Notes: generated by a model not told the origin, from the letters alone. Positions 27,563 to 36,928 are shown, counted from the first letter of the stretch. The stretch is 42,999 nucleotides of DNA from Chitinophagales bacterium (GCA_020629005.1 JAHDEE010000030.1:1-42999), one strand, 5' to 3'. Numbers and translations: made by a program.

Positions 27563-28927
27563 TTAATGTGCGTTCTTTTTGTCCAAAGCAATTACTGCTG
27601 CTTTGAACTGATTACCTCTGTCAATATAGCTTTTATAGAAATCGAAGCTAGCACAAGCCGGAGAGAGCAAGACGGTATCTCCCGAGACTGAAATCTTTCT
27701 TGCGTATGCTACGGCTTCACTCATTTTCTCATATTGTACAATTGTTGGTATGTCTTCTTTGAAGACTTCCAGTATTTTTTTGTTGTCCTTACCAATAGCA
27801 ATGATTGCTTTGACACGATCTGCTGCGATTCCCAGCAATTCGCTATAGTCATTACCCTTGTCCGTTCCTCCGACCAACCAGATAATCTGGCTTGAAATTG
27901 CATCTAGTGCATACCATACAGAATCAACATTGGTTGCTTTGGAATCATTTATATAAACGACCTGGTCGATGACTGCAACTTCCTCCATTCTGTGCTCCAA
28001 GGCAGCAAAGTCGTAGACTGCAGTCTCGATTACTTCTGTCGAAACCCCCAGTGTCATGGCGGCCAAAGTTGCTGCCATCACATTGTAATGATTGTGCATA
28101 CCTTTGAGTCGCATTTTTTGTGTATCGAGTACCACCTGCTGCGAATTATGCCGCATGATCAGATCATCGAATCTTCGATAGGCACCTTCACGTACAGGAT
28201 CGGGGCCTTGACTGAAGTGGAGTTCGCTGGCTGTCATTTTGTTACCTTTTAGATACAAGCTGGTCATTTCATCGTCAGCGCAGAGAATCAACCAATCATC
28301 TTCGCGTTGATTCAGGGATATCTTGAACTTTGATTCAAGATAATTTTCCATTTTGTAATCATAACGATCCAGATGATCCGGCGTAACGTTTGTGATTACT
28401 GCGATATCCGGTTGAAAGTCTTCGATGCCATCTAACTGGAAACTGCTTAATTCAAGCACATAGATATCTTTTGGCTCTTCCGTCAACAATCTTGCGAAGC
28501 TCTTTCCGATGTTTCCTCCCAAACCGACATTGCCACCGGCCTTCTTAAGGATTTCGTAGATCAAACTGGTGGTAGTGGTTTTCCCATTGCTGCCGGTGAT
28601 TGCAACTACCGGAACTTCAGGCGTAAACCAGGATGCAAACTCGATTTCAGAAATTGAGTTGAGTCCTTTTTTTGACAGTTCTTTAAGCCATTTCAGTGAA
28701 TCTGGAATGCCGGGACTTTTCACCAGCACATCTGCAAGAGCAATGCGGTCCATACTGTGACCACCCTGCTCATAATCGACATTTGCTGCGTCAAGCTCTT
28801 GCTTGAATACAGGCTTGATTTCAGCCGAATCTGAAAGAAAGACATCATATCCTTTCTGCAAACCGAGAAGGGCAGCACCTACACCACTCTCTCCTCCACC
28901 AAGAATCACCAATTTTTCTTTTTTCAT
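27563..28927 (-). CDS. murD: UDP-MurNAc-L-alanine--D-glutamate ligase
   Basis: MurD adds D-glutamate to UDP-MurNAc-L-Ala. The 454-residue product has ILGGGESGVGAALLG at the N-terminus, the ATP loop GSNGKT at 112-117, VLELSSFQLDGIEDF, NVTPDHLDRYD and INDSKATNVDSVWYAL. It starts 4 nt after the mraY stop. Confidence 0.97.
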   Translation of the reverse strand: MKKEKLVILGGGESGVGAALLGLQKGYDVFLSDSAEIKPVFKQELDAANVDYEQGGHSMDRIALADVLVKSPGIPDSLKWLKELSKKGLNSISEIEFASWFTPEVPVVAITGSNGKTTTTSLIYEILKKAGGNVGLGGNIGKSFARLLTEEPKDIYVLELSSFQLDGIEDFQPDIAVITNVTPDHLDRYDYKMENYLESKFKISLNQREDDWLILCADDEMTSLYLKGNKMTASELHFSQGPDPVREGAYRRFDDLIMRHNSQQVVLDTQKMRLKGMHNHYNVMAATLAAMTLGVSTEVIETAVYDFAALEHRMEEVAVIDQVVYINDSKATNVDSVWYALDAISSQIIWLVGGTDKGNDYSELLGIAADRVKAIIAIGKDNKKILEVFKEDIPTIVQYEKMSEAVAYARKISVSGDTVLLSPACASFDFYKSYIDRGNQFKAAVIALDKKNAH

Positions 28928-28931
28928 TGGA

Positions 28932-30188
28932 TTAACGGGTTTTCAGTGTGGTGAATGTGAGAATCGCCAGGAGCAAGCTAACAATCCAGAATCTAGTCAC
29001 GATCTTACTTTCATGCATTCCCAACTTTTGATAATGATGATGAAGCGGAGCCATCAAAAAGACTCTTCTTCCTTCTCCGTATTTTCGCTTGGTGTATTTG
29101 AAATAAGCAACCTGAATCATCACTGATAGGTTTTCAACCAGAAATACACCGCATAAAATTGGAAGTAGGAGCTCTTTGCGGATCAAGATCGCCATTGATC
29201 CGATGATACCGCCAAGTGCCAAACTGCCTGTATCTCCCATAAATACCTTTGCCGGGAAAGAATTGAACCAAAGAAAGCCAATACATGCCCCTGTGAAGGC
29301 TGCCGAAAATATTACCAGCTCGCCGACTCCCGGAAGGTGGTGTATGTTCAAATAGTTTGCAGCTATACTGTTTCCAGAGACGTAAGCAAAAATACCTAGT
29401 GTGACACCGATAATTCCGGAAACACCCGTTGCCAGACCGTCCAATCCATCGGTCATATTTGCCCCATTGCTGACTGCGGTGATAATGATGATTACCAAGG
29501 GAACGTAGATCAGCCAAGCGTACTTTTCGAGCCCTTTTCCAAACAGGCCCAGTATCGTTCCATAGCTTCCATCCCATTGTTTGATCAGAGGAATGGTGGT
29601 AACCGGAGCCTTAAAATCCACCATTTGCCGCACAGAGCCATCAGGGTTTTTGACTTCGAAACGATTGAGTTCTCGTTGAATAGTGAGACCTTCAATTTCG
29701 TTCACTTGCGCACGTACCTTCACGTCATCATGCTGCAGCATTATAAGTCCCACTATTAGTCCCAATCCAATTTGGCCGATCACTTTAAAACGACCCGCAA
29801 GTCCAGCTTTCTTCCCTTTGAAAACTTTGATGTAGTCGTCAAGAAAGCCCACAGTTCCCATCCAGACTGTTGCAAGCAAGAGCACTCCGACATAGATATT
29901 GTCTAATCTAGCGCAAAGCAATGTAGGAACGAGTATCGCAGTTAAAATGATCAGGCCACCCATAGTGGGTGTTCCTTGTTTCAGATTTTCACCTGCCAGA
30001 CCTAGATCACGTACGCTTTCCTTGATCTGTTGTTTTTGCAGGAATTTTATCCACTTCCCTCCGAAAAGTAAGGATATGATGAGCGCAAGGATCACAGCCA
30101 TTGCTGCCCGAAAGGATATATAGCGAAATACCCCTGCGCCGGAAAGCTCGGTAACCTGATCCAAATACTCGAAAAAATAATACAACAT
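28932..30188 (-). CDS. mraY: Phospho-MurNAc-pentapeptide transferase
   Basis: MraY makes lipid I by attaching phospho-MurNAc-pentapeptide to undecaprenyl phosphate. The 418-residue polytopic protein has [10 protein letters not shown], the Asp pair in [43 protein letters not shown] and [15 protein letters not shown]. It is longer than the E. coli enzyme (360) because of an insertion of about 50 residues (around 160-215: [20 protein letters not shown] and following), a feature common in Bacteroidetes MraY. Confidence 0.97.
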   Translation of the reverse strand: MLYYFFEYLDQVTELSGAGVFRYISFRAAMAVILALIISLLFGGKWIKFLQKQQIKESVRDLGLAGENLKQGTPTMGGLIILTAILVPTLLCARLDNIYVGVLLLATVWMGTVGFLDDYIKVFKGKKAGLAGRFKVIGQIGLGLIVGLIMLQHDDVKVRAQVNEIEGLTIQRELNRFEVKNPDGSVRQMVDFKAPVTTIPLIKQWDGSYGTILGLFGKGLEKYAWLIYVPLVIIIITAVSNGANMTDGLDGLATGVSGIIGVTLGIFAYVSGNSIAANYLNIHHLPGVGELVIFSAAFTGACIGFLWFNSFPAKVFMGDTGSLALGGIIGSMAILIRKELLLPILCGVFLVENLSVMIQVAYFKYTKRKYGEGRRVFLMAPLHHHYQKLGMHESKIVTRFWIVSLLLAILTFTTLKTR

Positions 30189-30222
30189 TCCTTACTCTTA
30201 TTAAATCGCTAATCGATTCCTG

Positions 30223-31683
30223 TTAATGCAAGCCAAGCGCAGCCTGCACAATTTCTTTGTCATCAAAGGGATACCTGACTCCATGTATTTCCTGATAAGA
30301 CTCATGACCTTTCCCCGCAATCAATATGATGTCGCCAGGATTTGCCATCATGCAAGCAGTTTGTATGGCTTCTCTGCGATTGGTTATTGCAACCGCTTTG
30401 GAATATCCTTCAGGGGGAACCCCTTCTTTCATTTCTTTTATTATCAACTCCGGATCTTCCGTTCTCGGATTATCCGAGGTTAGAATCACCTTGTCACTCA
30501 TCTTTGTGGCTATCGAAGCCATTTTGGGCCGCTTGCTTCGATCTCTGTCGCCTCCGCAGCCGACCAGTGTAATTAGTTGTTCATTTCTTGTACGCAATCC
30601 GTTGATTGTCGACAAAACGTTTTCTAAGGCATCCGGTGTATGTGCATAGTCGACAATGGCCACCACATTGGTTTTCGGATTTCTCACGCAATCAAATCGA
30701 CCGGCAGCGGCTCTGAGTTTGCTTAGGATTGTTAGTGCATCCAGTTTTTCTACTCCTAATAGTCGTGCCGTTCCATAGACTGCCAGTAGGTTGTACACAT
30801 TAAACTTGCCCACCAGAAGGCTGTGCATTTCAGAACCATCAATTTCGATATGGGTGCCGGTAAAGGAAGGTTCGATGATACGCGCCTTGAAGTCGGCCAT
30901 GCGTTGCAAGGCGTAGCGGTATTTTGAGGAGCTTGTGTTTTGCAACATGACAGACCCGTTTCTATCGTCGTCGTTGATTAAGCTAAAGGCTGAAGAAGGC
31001 AGCTGATCGAAGAAGGTCTTTTTAGCTCTAATGTATTCTTTAAAGGTGCCGTGATAATCCAGATGATCATGTGAAATATTGGTAAAGAGGGCACCTTTAA
31101 AACGAATTCCCGAAATTCGCTTTTGGACTACTGCATGAGAACTGACCTCCATAAAACAATACTCGCAACCAGCCTGTACCATTTCAGCTAATAGTTGATT
31201 GAGTTTGAGCGCGTTTGGGGTTGTATGTGTTGCTTCGATCACTCTTTTTCCCACCAGGTATCTGATGGTGGAAATGAGCCCTACTTCATAGCCTAGTTCT
31301 GTAAAAAACTGGTACAGCAGAGTGGCTGTAGTCGTCTTTCCGTTGGTGCCAGTGATCCCAACCAAGGATAATTTTGAAGAGGGATTTCCGTAAAAATTGT
31401 CAGCAATAATGCCGAGGGCCTGACTGGAGTCCTCCACTTTGAGATAGGTAATTCCTTGCTGAAGACTTGAAGGTAATTCTTCGACTAGGACTGCTGCGGC
31501 ACCTGCCTCAATCGCATTTGGCAGGTAATGATGGCCATCCGTCAGTACACCCCTGGTAGCAACAAATAGGGCTCCTGGACTCACTTTACGTGAGTCCATG
31601 CAGATACTCTTTACCTCTATGTCTGTATTGCCATGCACTTCCCGAAGCGAGGTGCCGTATAATATGTCTTTTAGATTGGCCAA
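30223..31683 (-). CDS. murE: UDP-MurNAc-tripeptide synthetase (meso-diaminopimelate-adding)
   Basis: MurE adds the third residue of the stem peptide. The 486-residue product has the ATP loop GTNGKT at 112-117, VSSHAVVQKRISG, FTNISHDHLDYHG and VDYAHTPDALENVL. The DNPR motif near residue 404 (TSDNPRTEDPE) is the determinant for meso-diaminopimelate rather than lysine, so the organism's peptidoglycan is probably of the direct meso-DAP type. It lies 33 nt after ftsI. Confidence 0.96.
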   Translation of the reverse strand: MANLKDILYGTSLREVHGNTDIEVKSICMDSRKVSPGALFVATRGVLTDGHHYLPNAIEAGAAAVLVEELPSSLQQGITYLKVEDSSQALGIIADNFYGNPSSKLSLVGITGTNGKTTTATLLYQFFTELGYEVGLISTIRYLVGKRVIEATHTTPNALKLNQLLAEMVQAGCEYCFMEVSSHAVVQKRISGIRFKGALFTNISHDHLDYHGTFKEYIRAKKTFFDQLPSSAFSLINDDDRNGSVMLQNTSSSKYRYALQRMADFKARIIEPSFTGTHIEIDGSEMHSLLVGKFNVYNLLAVYGTARLLGVEKLDALTILSKLRAAAGRFDCVRNPKTNVVAIVDYAHTPDALENVLSTINGLRTRNEQLITLVGCGGDRDRSKRPKMASIATKMSDKVILTSDNPRTEDPELIIKEMKEGVPPEGYSKAVAITNRREAIQTACMMANPGDIILIAGKGHESYQEIHGVRYPFDDKEIVQAALGLH

Positions 31684-31716
31684 TCTTAACTCCTGTTTGT
31701 TTTTTGAATACGTTAT

Positions 31717-33807
31717 TTAGCGAAGCGCTAAGTTGACAACAATATTTGATTGAAAAGACGATCCTGGTTTAGGAAATTGCTCAACAACCTTACCTGTACC
31801 TTTAGCCGACACTTTCAATCCTTTATTTTCCAGGATATAGACTGCTTCCCTCATGCCCATTCCTGTTACGTCCGGAACGATCTTTTGACCTTGATATAAT
31901 TCTCCGGAGGGCTTCATAGCAATAACTCTGCCTTCTACATCCGGGGCTACCCACTCCGTTTCATAATTGCGCTCAATGGGAATACTAGCCTGCACAAGTA
32001 CTTCCATAATATCTTCCTGCGCAGCAGTTTTAATCTCTGGTATTGAGCTTTCTGCAATAATTTTCAAATCACTTTCTACATTGGGCAATAATTCTGGGTG
32101 TAACAAGAGCATTTTCTCAGCGATTTCCCGAACAAGTGGTGCAGCCACCTTTCCTCCACTGGGATCGTCCGGGTAGATTGGATAGTATACGGAAACGATG
32201 CAGCTGTAGAGTGGGTTGTCTGCTGGGAAATAACCTGCGAAGGTGCAGACATGGTCGGTTACATCCCATTGTTCTTCCTGATTGTAGATCAGTGCTGTTC
32301 CGGTTTTGCCGGCGATGTCCAACATCGGAGAATCTGCATTTTTGGCTGTCCCTTCGGATACTACTTTTCTCAGCATATCCTGCATTTCCTGAATTGCGTT
32401 TGGATGCTTTACGATACTGTTGTTAATCACTTCCGGAGGAAACTCTTCTATGATCCCGCCTTCGTGCACAATGGCTTCGACCAGACTAGGCTTCATATAT
32501 TTGCCGTCATTAGCGACGGTGTTGTAGAAGTTCAGAATTTGTAATGGCGTTACCGTAAGCGCGTAGCCGATACCGAGGTTTGGCAGGGAAACAGAAGAAT
32601 AGGGAGCATAGTAGGGTGCCTTTTCTCCGACCAATTCTATTCCCGTAGGACGCTTAAAGCCGTAGCGATTGAGGTAAACATCAACATAATCTTCTGGTTT
32701 TTGGTAATGTCTGGTCATCAAGTCTAACATCGCCACATTGGAGGAGAGTTGTAGCGCACGTGCAACCGTAATGACTGTGTCTCCATGATATAGTACCGGA
32801 TCTTTGAAACGTTGTTTGCGATAGTACTGAATGCCATCACCAATATTGATTTCAGTATTGGGATGAAGCTTGCCTTGATCGAGTAAAGAAAGTATTGCTG
32901 CAGGTTTCATGACCGACCCCATTTCCCTGCGCTCGACTACTGCAAAATTTTCGCTTGAGTTTTTGATTTCACCGCTGCGACTTTTGATCAAGTTAGATAC
33001 TGCTCTGATCTTTCCTGTTTTCACCTCCATTACGATGGCTGCCCCGTGTTTGGCTCCTGAATCCTTGATGCCTTTTGCCAGCACATTTTCGACAAGCTCC
33101 TGGGTGGGGGTGTCTAAGGAGACGATTAGATCGTGTCCTGGTTCGGGGGTCATCTTAGGGCCGTCTTCAGGAAGAAAAGTACCGTGAGAATCCCTTTTAT
33201 AGAGTACATCCAGGGAATCTCCACTGAGTTGCTGTTCGAAATAGGCTTCCAATCCACGTTTGCCGTGTCCTTCATCTACGAATCCCAATGCAACTTGCGC
33301 AAGACCGTCATAGAGGTACAGTCGGTCTTCTCTTGGAATAGCAATGAGTCCGCCTACGTTTCTGTTCTTTTCCAGTATTGGGCATTGCTTGAGTGATCTG
33401 TATTGCAGAACAGACAGTTCCCCTGCGAGTCTGAGATATTCACTTTTCCTCTCTCTATTGTCCAGGATTTTCCTTTGCCAATGTTCCGGTGTCTTTCCTA
33501 TGGCAGCTGCTATACACTCGCAGGCTTCGGGCAGCTGCGCCATGTCTCGTTCCGAAATGACCATTGGATCGATTCCTCCTTTGTAGGTGACAGTTGGTGC
33601 AACCAGTACCTCTCCGTTGGAAGCTCTGAGGGTTCCTCTAACTCCTCTTTGTTGTTCAATTCGGAAGTTCTTTTTAATCAATGTGGCGTGGCGTGCACCG
33701 TCGCGGAAGCGGATCTTAAGTACATTGAAAATGATCAATAGTCCGACCAGGCAAAAGCAGCCAAAAACGACATATATACGGGGTAGTATTTTGGGGCGGT
33801 AGTCCAT
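31717..33807 (-). CDS. ftsI: Septal transpeptidase FtsI (class B PBP) with PASTA domain
   Basis: This penicillin-binding protein crosslinks septal peptidoglycan. The 696-residue product has one N-terminal membrane helix (about 11-30), a dimerisation/pedestal domain and a transpeptidase domain. The active-site motifs are SVMK (298-301, Ser298 nucleophile), SSN (355-357) and KTG (501-503). A PASTA domain occupies about 641-696 (KIVPDVTGMGMREAVYILEN), which E. coli FtsI lacks but which is usual in Bacteroidetes. It lies between ftsL and murE in the dcw cluster. Confidence 0.96.
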   Translation of the reverse strand: MDYRPKILPRIYVVFGCFCLVGLLIIFNVLKIRFRDGARHATLIKKNFRIEQQRGVRGTLRASNGEVLVAPTVTYKGGIDPMVISERDMAQLPEACECIAAAIGKTPEHWQRKILDNRERKSEYLRLAGELSVLQYRSLKQCPILEKNRNVGGLIAIPREDRLYLYDGLAQVALGFVDEGHGKRGLEAYFEQQLSGDSLDVLYKRDSHGTFLPEDGPKMTPEPGHDLIVSLDTPTQELVENVLAKGIKDSGAKHGAAIVMEVKTGKIRAVSNLIKSRSGEIKNSSENFAVVERREMGSVMKPAAILSLLDQGKLHPNTEINIGDGIQYYRKQRFKDPVLYHGDTVITVARALQLSSNVAMLDLMTRHYQKPEDYVDVYLNRYGFKRPTGIELVGEKAPYYAPYSSVSLPNLGIGYALTVTPLQILNFYNTVANDGKYMKPSLVEAIVHEGGIIEEFPPEVINNSIVKHPNAIQEMQDMLRKVVSEGTAKNADSPMLDIAGKTGTALIYNQEEQWDVTDHVCTFAGYFPADNPLYSCIVSVYYPIYPDDPSGGKVAAPLVREIAEKMLLLHPELLPNVESDLKIIAESSIPEIKTAAQEDIMEVLVQASIPIERNYETEWVAPDVEGRVIAMKPSGELYQGQKIVPDVTGMGMREAVYILENKGLKVSAKGTGKVVEQFPKPGSSFQSNIVVNLALR

Positions 33808-33865
33808 TTCGTGGGAGGGGTTTCACATGATGTGTTAGCTTGCATGTAAGAATTGATGGCAAATT

Positions 33866-34246
33866 TTAGTTCTCTACGTGAATCACTTTTGGTACTTGTT
33901 TTGACCATTTAAGTCCACGCGCTTTTGCCTTTCGTTCCAGCGTAGCCAGCTCTGTTTCTCTGTTGACCTCTCGCTGGATTTCCAAATCTTTATAACGCAG
34001 ATCTTCCAGTTCAACGGTAAGGATTTCTATGGACCTTTTGGACTTATCTGAAATCACTGTATTCCAGATGTAGAGACATCCGAGCATAATAATAAAGCCA
34101 TAAAGTGGGGCATTTTTCAGGAAGTTACCGGAGGTTACGAGATCTCCCATTCCAAGTGGTTCCAGAGCTGCACGAAGATTTAGCGTGAGGTTGCGTCTCC
34201 ACTTTCGTTGCTTAGGGGGTTTGATGCTATTTCTTTCTTTCGCCAT
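33866..34246 (-). CDS. ftsL: FtsL-like cell division protein
   Basis: The 126-residue bitopic protein has a basic cytoplasmic tail of about 45 residues, one membrane helix (LYGFIIMLGCLYIWNTVI) and a periplasmic coiled-coil segment (SIEILTVELEDLRYKDLEIQ). FtsL forms the FtsQLB complex that activates FtsW-FtsI. Sequence conservation is low, so the call rests on size, topology and position between rsmH (3-nt gap) and ftsI. Confidence 0.85.
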   Translation of the reverse strand: MAKERNSIKPPKQRKWRRNLTLNLRAALEPLGMGDLVTSGNFLKNAPLYGFIIMLGCLYIWNTVISDKSKRSIEILTVELEDLRYKDLEIQREVNRETELATLERKAKARGLKWSKQVPKVIHVEN

Positions 34247-34249
34247 AGG

Positions 34250-35146
34250 TTAGATTTTCACTGCAATCCGCATTTTGGCGCTTCGCGCGCGACTGTTTGC
34301 TTTGATTTCAGCGTGAGAAGGAACAATGACCTTTTTGTTTACTGCTTTAAATGGTCGATCAATATTCCCGTAAAAATCTTTTTTTATTGAACCATCAAAA
34401 CTTCCGCTTTTGAAGAAGTTCTTGATGATTCGGTCTTCAAGCGAATGGTAGGCGATCATAACGATTCGCCCTCCGGGCTTGAGGACCTCTGCGGTTTGCA
34501 CCAGCAACTGCTTGATACCTTCCAGCTCCTGATTAACTTCAATTCTAAGTGCTTGAAAAAGTTTAGCAAAAAACTTGTTTCTCAAGCCTTTGACAGCAGG
34601 TTCCAATACTCCCATCAATTGGAAGGTTGTTCTTATACGGACTCTGCTGCGCTCTGAGATAATCAGATCAGTGATCTCCTTGGCATTTCGAAGTTCGCCG
34701 TATTGCCAAAGTAAATCTGTAAGCGCGTCGCGTTCATAGTGATTGACAATCTCTTCAGCTGTAAGCTCTTGTCTGTGGTCCATTCTCATATCCAAGGGAC
34801 CGTCAAAGCGGATGGAGAAGCCTCTTTCTCCTACATCCAATTGATGACTGGATACGCCACAGTCGCAAAGCAGACTGTCAATCTCTGTGAAGTTGTGCAA
34901 CCTCAAAAATCGCTTTAGATGCGCATAGTTTTCCTGAATCATGATCAAACGATCATCATCAAGCAAGTTTGCCGAGGCATCTGCGTCTCTATCGAAAGCG
35001 ATTAGTGTTCCCCTCTCTAAAGTATTCAAAATGGCACGGGCGTGACCGCCTGCACCAAATGTAGTGTCAACAACAATGTGATCCGGTTGAATAGCCAAGG
35101 CATCAACGGCCTCTTTGAGTAGTACTGCTTCATGATAGCTACTCAT
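34250..35146 (-). CDS. rsmH: 16S rRNA (cytosine-1402-N4)-methyltransferase
   Basis: RsmH (MraW) methylates the N4 of C1402 in 16S rRNA. The 298-residue product shows HEAVLLKEAVDAL, the SAM-binding loop VDTTFGAGGHARAIL (about 27-41), LCDCGVSSHQLDVGERGFS, FQALRIEVNQELE and MIAYHSLEDRIIKNFF. It overlaps the end of mraZ by 8 nt, so translation is probably coupled. Confidence 0.97.
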   Translation of the reverse strand: MSSYHEAVLLKEAVDALAIQPDHIVVDTTFGAGGHARAILNTLERGTLIAFDRDADASANLLDDDRLIMIQENYAHLKRFLRLHNFTEIDSLLCDCGVSSHQLDVGERGFSIRFDGPLDMRMDHRQELTAEEIVNHYERDALTDLLWQYGELRNAKEITDLIISERSRVRIRTTFQLMGVLEPAVKGLRNKFFAKLFQALRIEVNQELEGIKQLLVQTAEVLKPGGRIVMIAYHSLEDRIIKNFFKSGSFDGSIKKDFYGNIDRPFKAVNKKVIVPSHAEIKANSRARSAKMRIAVKI

Positions 35147-35618
35147 CTTCTGCTATTTGCATTCCTGGTAATTCATCTGCGAAGATGTCGGAGCCCAGTT
35201 TATCGAGGGCATCAACATCTACCTGATGCAAGGATGCAAACTTTTGCACTCCCCAAAGTTCAATGTAATCGTCTTGACCTAGAAGGTATACTTCTTTTTC
35301 TGCTACGACTTCTTTGAACAAGAGCTTGGGAATTAGCATTCGATGATTGCTGTCGAAGGAAATCTCTTCCGCTCCATGCAGCATCAGGCGTTTGAACTCC
35401 CGATGCTTACGATTGAAGGGGTTGAGACTGGTTCTCAACTGCTGAATCAACAGATCCCATTCCGGTTTGGCTCGTATGTTCAAGCAGCCGTCAAAACCGA
35501 TGGAAATGAAGACAGACTTATCTGCTTCTGCAGGTAACTGACGAAGAAATTTTGCAGGAAAACTAATCCTGCCTTTATCATCGACTTTACATTTATGCTT
35601 TCCAAAGAAGTTTACCAC
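35139..35618 (-). CDS. mraZ: Transcriptional regulator MraZ
   Basis: MraZ is a ring-forming DNA-binding protein that controls the dcw operon from repeats in its own promoter. The 159-residue product has two SpoVT/AbrB-like domains: residues 1-55 (CKVDDKGRISFPAKFLRQLP) and about 80-130 (ISFDSNHRMLIPKLLFKEVV), each with the D-x-(K/H)-x-R-(I/M) core. The acidic C-terminal tail is extended. It is the first gene of the cluster and is preceded by AAAGTG-type boxes. Confidence 0.96.
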   Translation of the reverse strand: MVNFFGKHKCKVDDKGRISFPAKFLRQLPAEADKSVFISIGFDGCLNIRAKPEWDLLIQQLRTSLNPFNRKHREFKRLMLHGAEEISFDSNHRMLIPKLLFKEVVAEKEVYLLGQDDYIELWGVQKFASLHQVDVDALDKLGSDIFADELPGMQIAEDE

Positions 35619-35651
35619 AAGATTGCTTGAACAACATCACCACCCTTCTTA

Positions 35652-35659
35652 CAAAATTA
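35652..35659 (-). promoter_or_regulatory. Putative dcw promoter -7 box
   Basis: The minus strand reads TAATTTTG, an exact TAnnTTTG match, with a T5 run about 15-20 nt upstream in place of a perfect -33 TTTG. The expected start is near 35645, giving an mraZ leader of about 27 nt without a Shine-Dalgarno sequence. Confidence 0.55.
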
Positions 35660-35679
35660 AGTTATTTAGTAGCTAAAAA

Positions 35680-35718
35680 CCTACTTTCTCCCACTTTTCT
35701 ACACTTTTCTCCACTTTT
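35680..35718 (-). promoter_or_regulatory. Putative MraZ operator: four direct repeats with 10-bp period
   Basis: On the minus strand AAAGTGGAGA, AAAGTGTAGA, AAAGTGGGAG and AAAGTAGG follow each other with a 10-bp period. MraZ binds short G-rich boxes (TGGG type, or AAAGTG in Mollicutes) repeated every 10 bp. These boxes lie just upstream of the -33 region of the mraZ promoter, as expected for autoregulation. Confidence 0.75.
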
Positions 35719-35808
35719 GTATTCTATTTTACTTGTGATGTCATTACATCAGGTGACTGGGAATTGATAGTTAAGACGTAAAGTCTTGTTTCCATGGGGA
35801 TTACAGGT

Positions 35809-35961
35809 GCAAAATAGCCCCGATGGAAATGGAAATGGGACTGCCGAATGGGCGACTGAGCGTGCCAGTGGCGGGGGCTCCGACCTTAGGAGGAGACCTC
35901 GCCACTGGATACGCGAAGCGCGCAGGCGGTAGTCCCATTGCAATGGACAGCGGGTAGCCCG
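35809..35961 (+). repeat. Structured dispersed repeat, copy 2
   Basis: GTGCAAAATAGCC-CCGAT is followed by a 15-nt spacer ending GAA and a 20-bp stem region (arms 35835-35854 and 35919-35938, about 16 pairs) starting ATG and ending CAT. Between the arms lie ACTGAG, inner stem CCAGTGGCG/CGCCACTGG, GGGGCTCC, GGAGACC and GCGAAG. After the stem come TTGCAATGG and AGCGGGTAGCCCG. It sits between the kdsA 3' end and the dcw promoter. See the copies at 9966 and 14806. Confidence 0.8.
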
Positions 35962-36079
35962 CTTCCCGAGGGGATTTATCTCGCTCCTAATCATTGAAAG
36001 TTGAGCAGTACTTGGAAACCTTAGGTGTGGAATCTGCCGACATTCATAGTCGCGACTGTCAGATTTTTAAACATCTCAT

Positions 36080-36895
36080 TTAGAGTTCTTTAACCGCATT
36101 CCGTAAGTGGGAAAGTTTTCGCAATAAGTTGTCCATGGAAGAAAGCGGGAGCATATTGGCACCGTCGGACTTTGCGCTCGAAGGATCGGGATGGGTTTCA
36201 ATAAACAGGCCGTCGACACCAACGGCAATGGCGGCACGGGCCAGGGTCTCGATAAAGCGTGGCGCTCCACCGGTTACTCCTTCGATTTGATTTGGTTTTT
36301 GCAAGCTGTGGGTACAATCCAGAATGACCGGTGCCTTAAGGGCGGCCATTTGCTGTAATCCCCGATAGTCTACAACGAGATCGTGATAGCCGAAAGTGGT
36401 ACCTCGCTCTGTGAGACAAACTTTTTGGTTGCCAGAGTCGAGAATCTTTTGTTTTGCAAAGTTCATAGCTTCAGGAGAGAGGAATTGCCCCTTCTTTATG
36501 TTGACGATTTTACCCGTTTGGGCGGCGGCAACCAGCAATTGTGTTTGTCGGCAAAGAAAAGCAGGAATCTGTATGATGTCGACTATGTCCTGAACTTTGA
36601 GGACATCCTCAACGCTATGCACATCAGTTGTTATGGGAATGGAAAATTGCTCTTTTATAGCAGCAAGAATATCTATGGCTTTTTGATCTCCTATACCTGT
36701 AAAAGAGTCAATTCGAGAACGATTGGCTTTGCGAAAGGATGCTTTGAAAATGAAAGGAATCTGGTGCTTTTGGCAGAGTTGTTTTAGTTCAGCTGCGATA
36801 TCGCTGCAAATCTGCTTTCCTTCGATGGCGCAGGGACCTGCGATAAGGAAAAACTGCTTTGAATTGGCGAAGAATAATTGCTGATAATCGATCAT
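36080..36895 (-). CDS. kdsA: 3-deoxy-8-phosphooctulonate synthase (KDO-8-P synthase)
   Basis: KdsA condenses phosphoenolpyruvate with arabinose 5-phosphate for KDO, the inner sugar of lipopolysaccharide. The 271-residue TIM-barrel product has FLIAGPCAIEG, FKASFRKANRSRIDSF, TDVHSVEDVLKVQDI, IIQIPAFLCRQTQLL, NIKKGQFLSPEAM and LTERGTTFGYHDLVVD. Cys22 in GPCAIE corresponds to the metal-ligand Cys of the metal-dependent class (Aquifex type), where the E. coli enzyme has Asn, so this is probably a metal-dependent enzyme. It stands alone and supports a Gram-negative envelope with LPS. Confidence 0.95.
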   Translation of the reverse strand: MIDYQQLFFANSKQFFLIAGPCAIEGKQICSDIAAELKQLCQKHQIPFIFKASFRKANRSRIDSFTGIGDQKAIDILAAIKEQFSIPITTDVHSVEDVLKVQDIVDIIQIPAFLCRQTQLLVAAAQTGKIVNIKKGQFLSPEAMNFAKQKILDSGNQKVCLTERGTTFGYHDLVVDYRGLQQMAALKAPVILDCTHSLQKPNQIEGVTGGAPRFIETLARAAIAVGVDGLFIETHPDPSSAKSDGANMLPLSSMDNLLRKLSHLRNAVKEL

Positions 36896-36920
36896 TGTCT
36901 ACTAGTTGAGCATTGAGGCT

Positions 36921-36928
36921 CAAAGTTA
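36921..36928 (-). promoter_or_regulatory. Putative kdsA -7 box
   Basis: The minus strand reads TAACTTTG, an exact TAnnTTTG match, 26 nt before the kdsA start. A TTTTTG run lies about 25 nt further upstream, wider than the usual spacing. It implies that kdsA is transcribed separately from whatever ends at the terminator near 37009. Confidence 0.5.
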
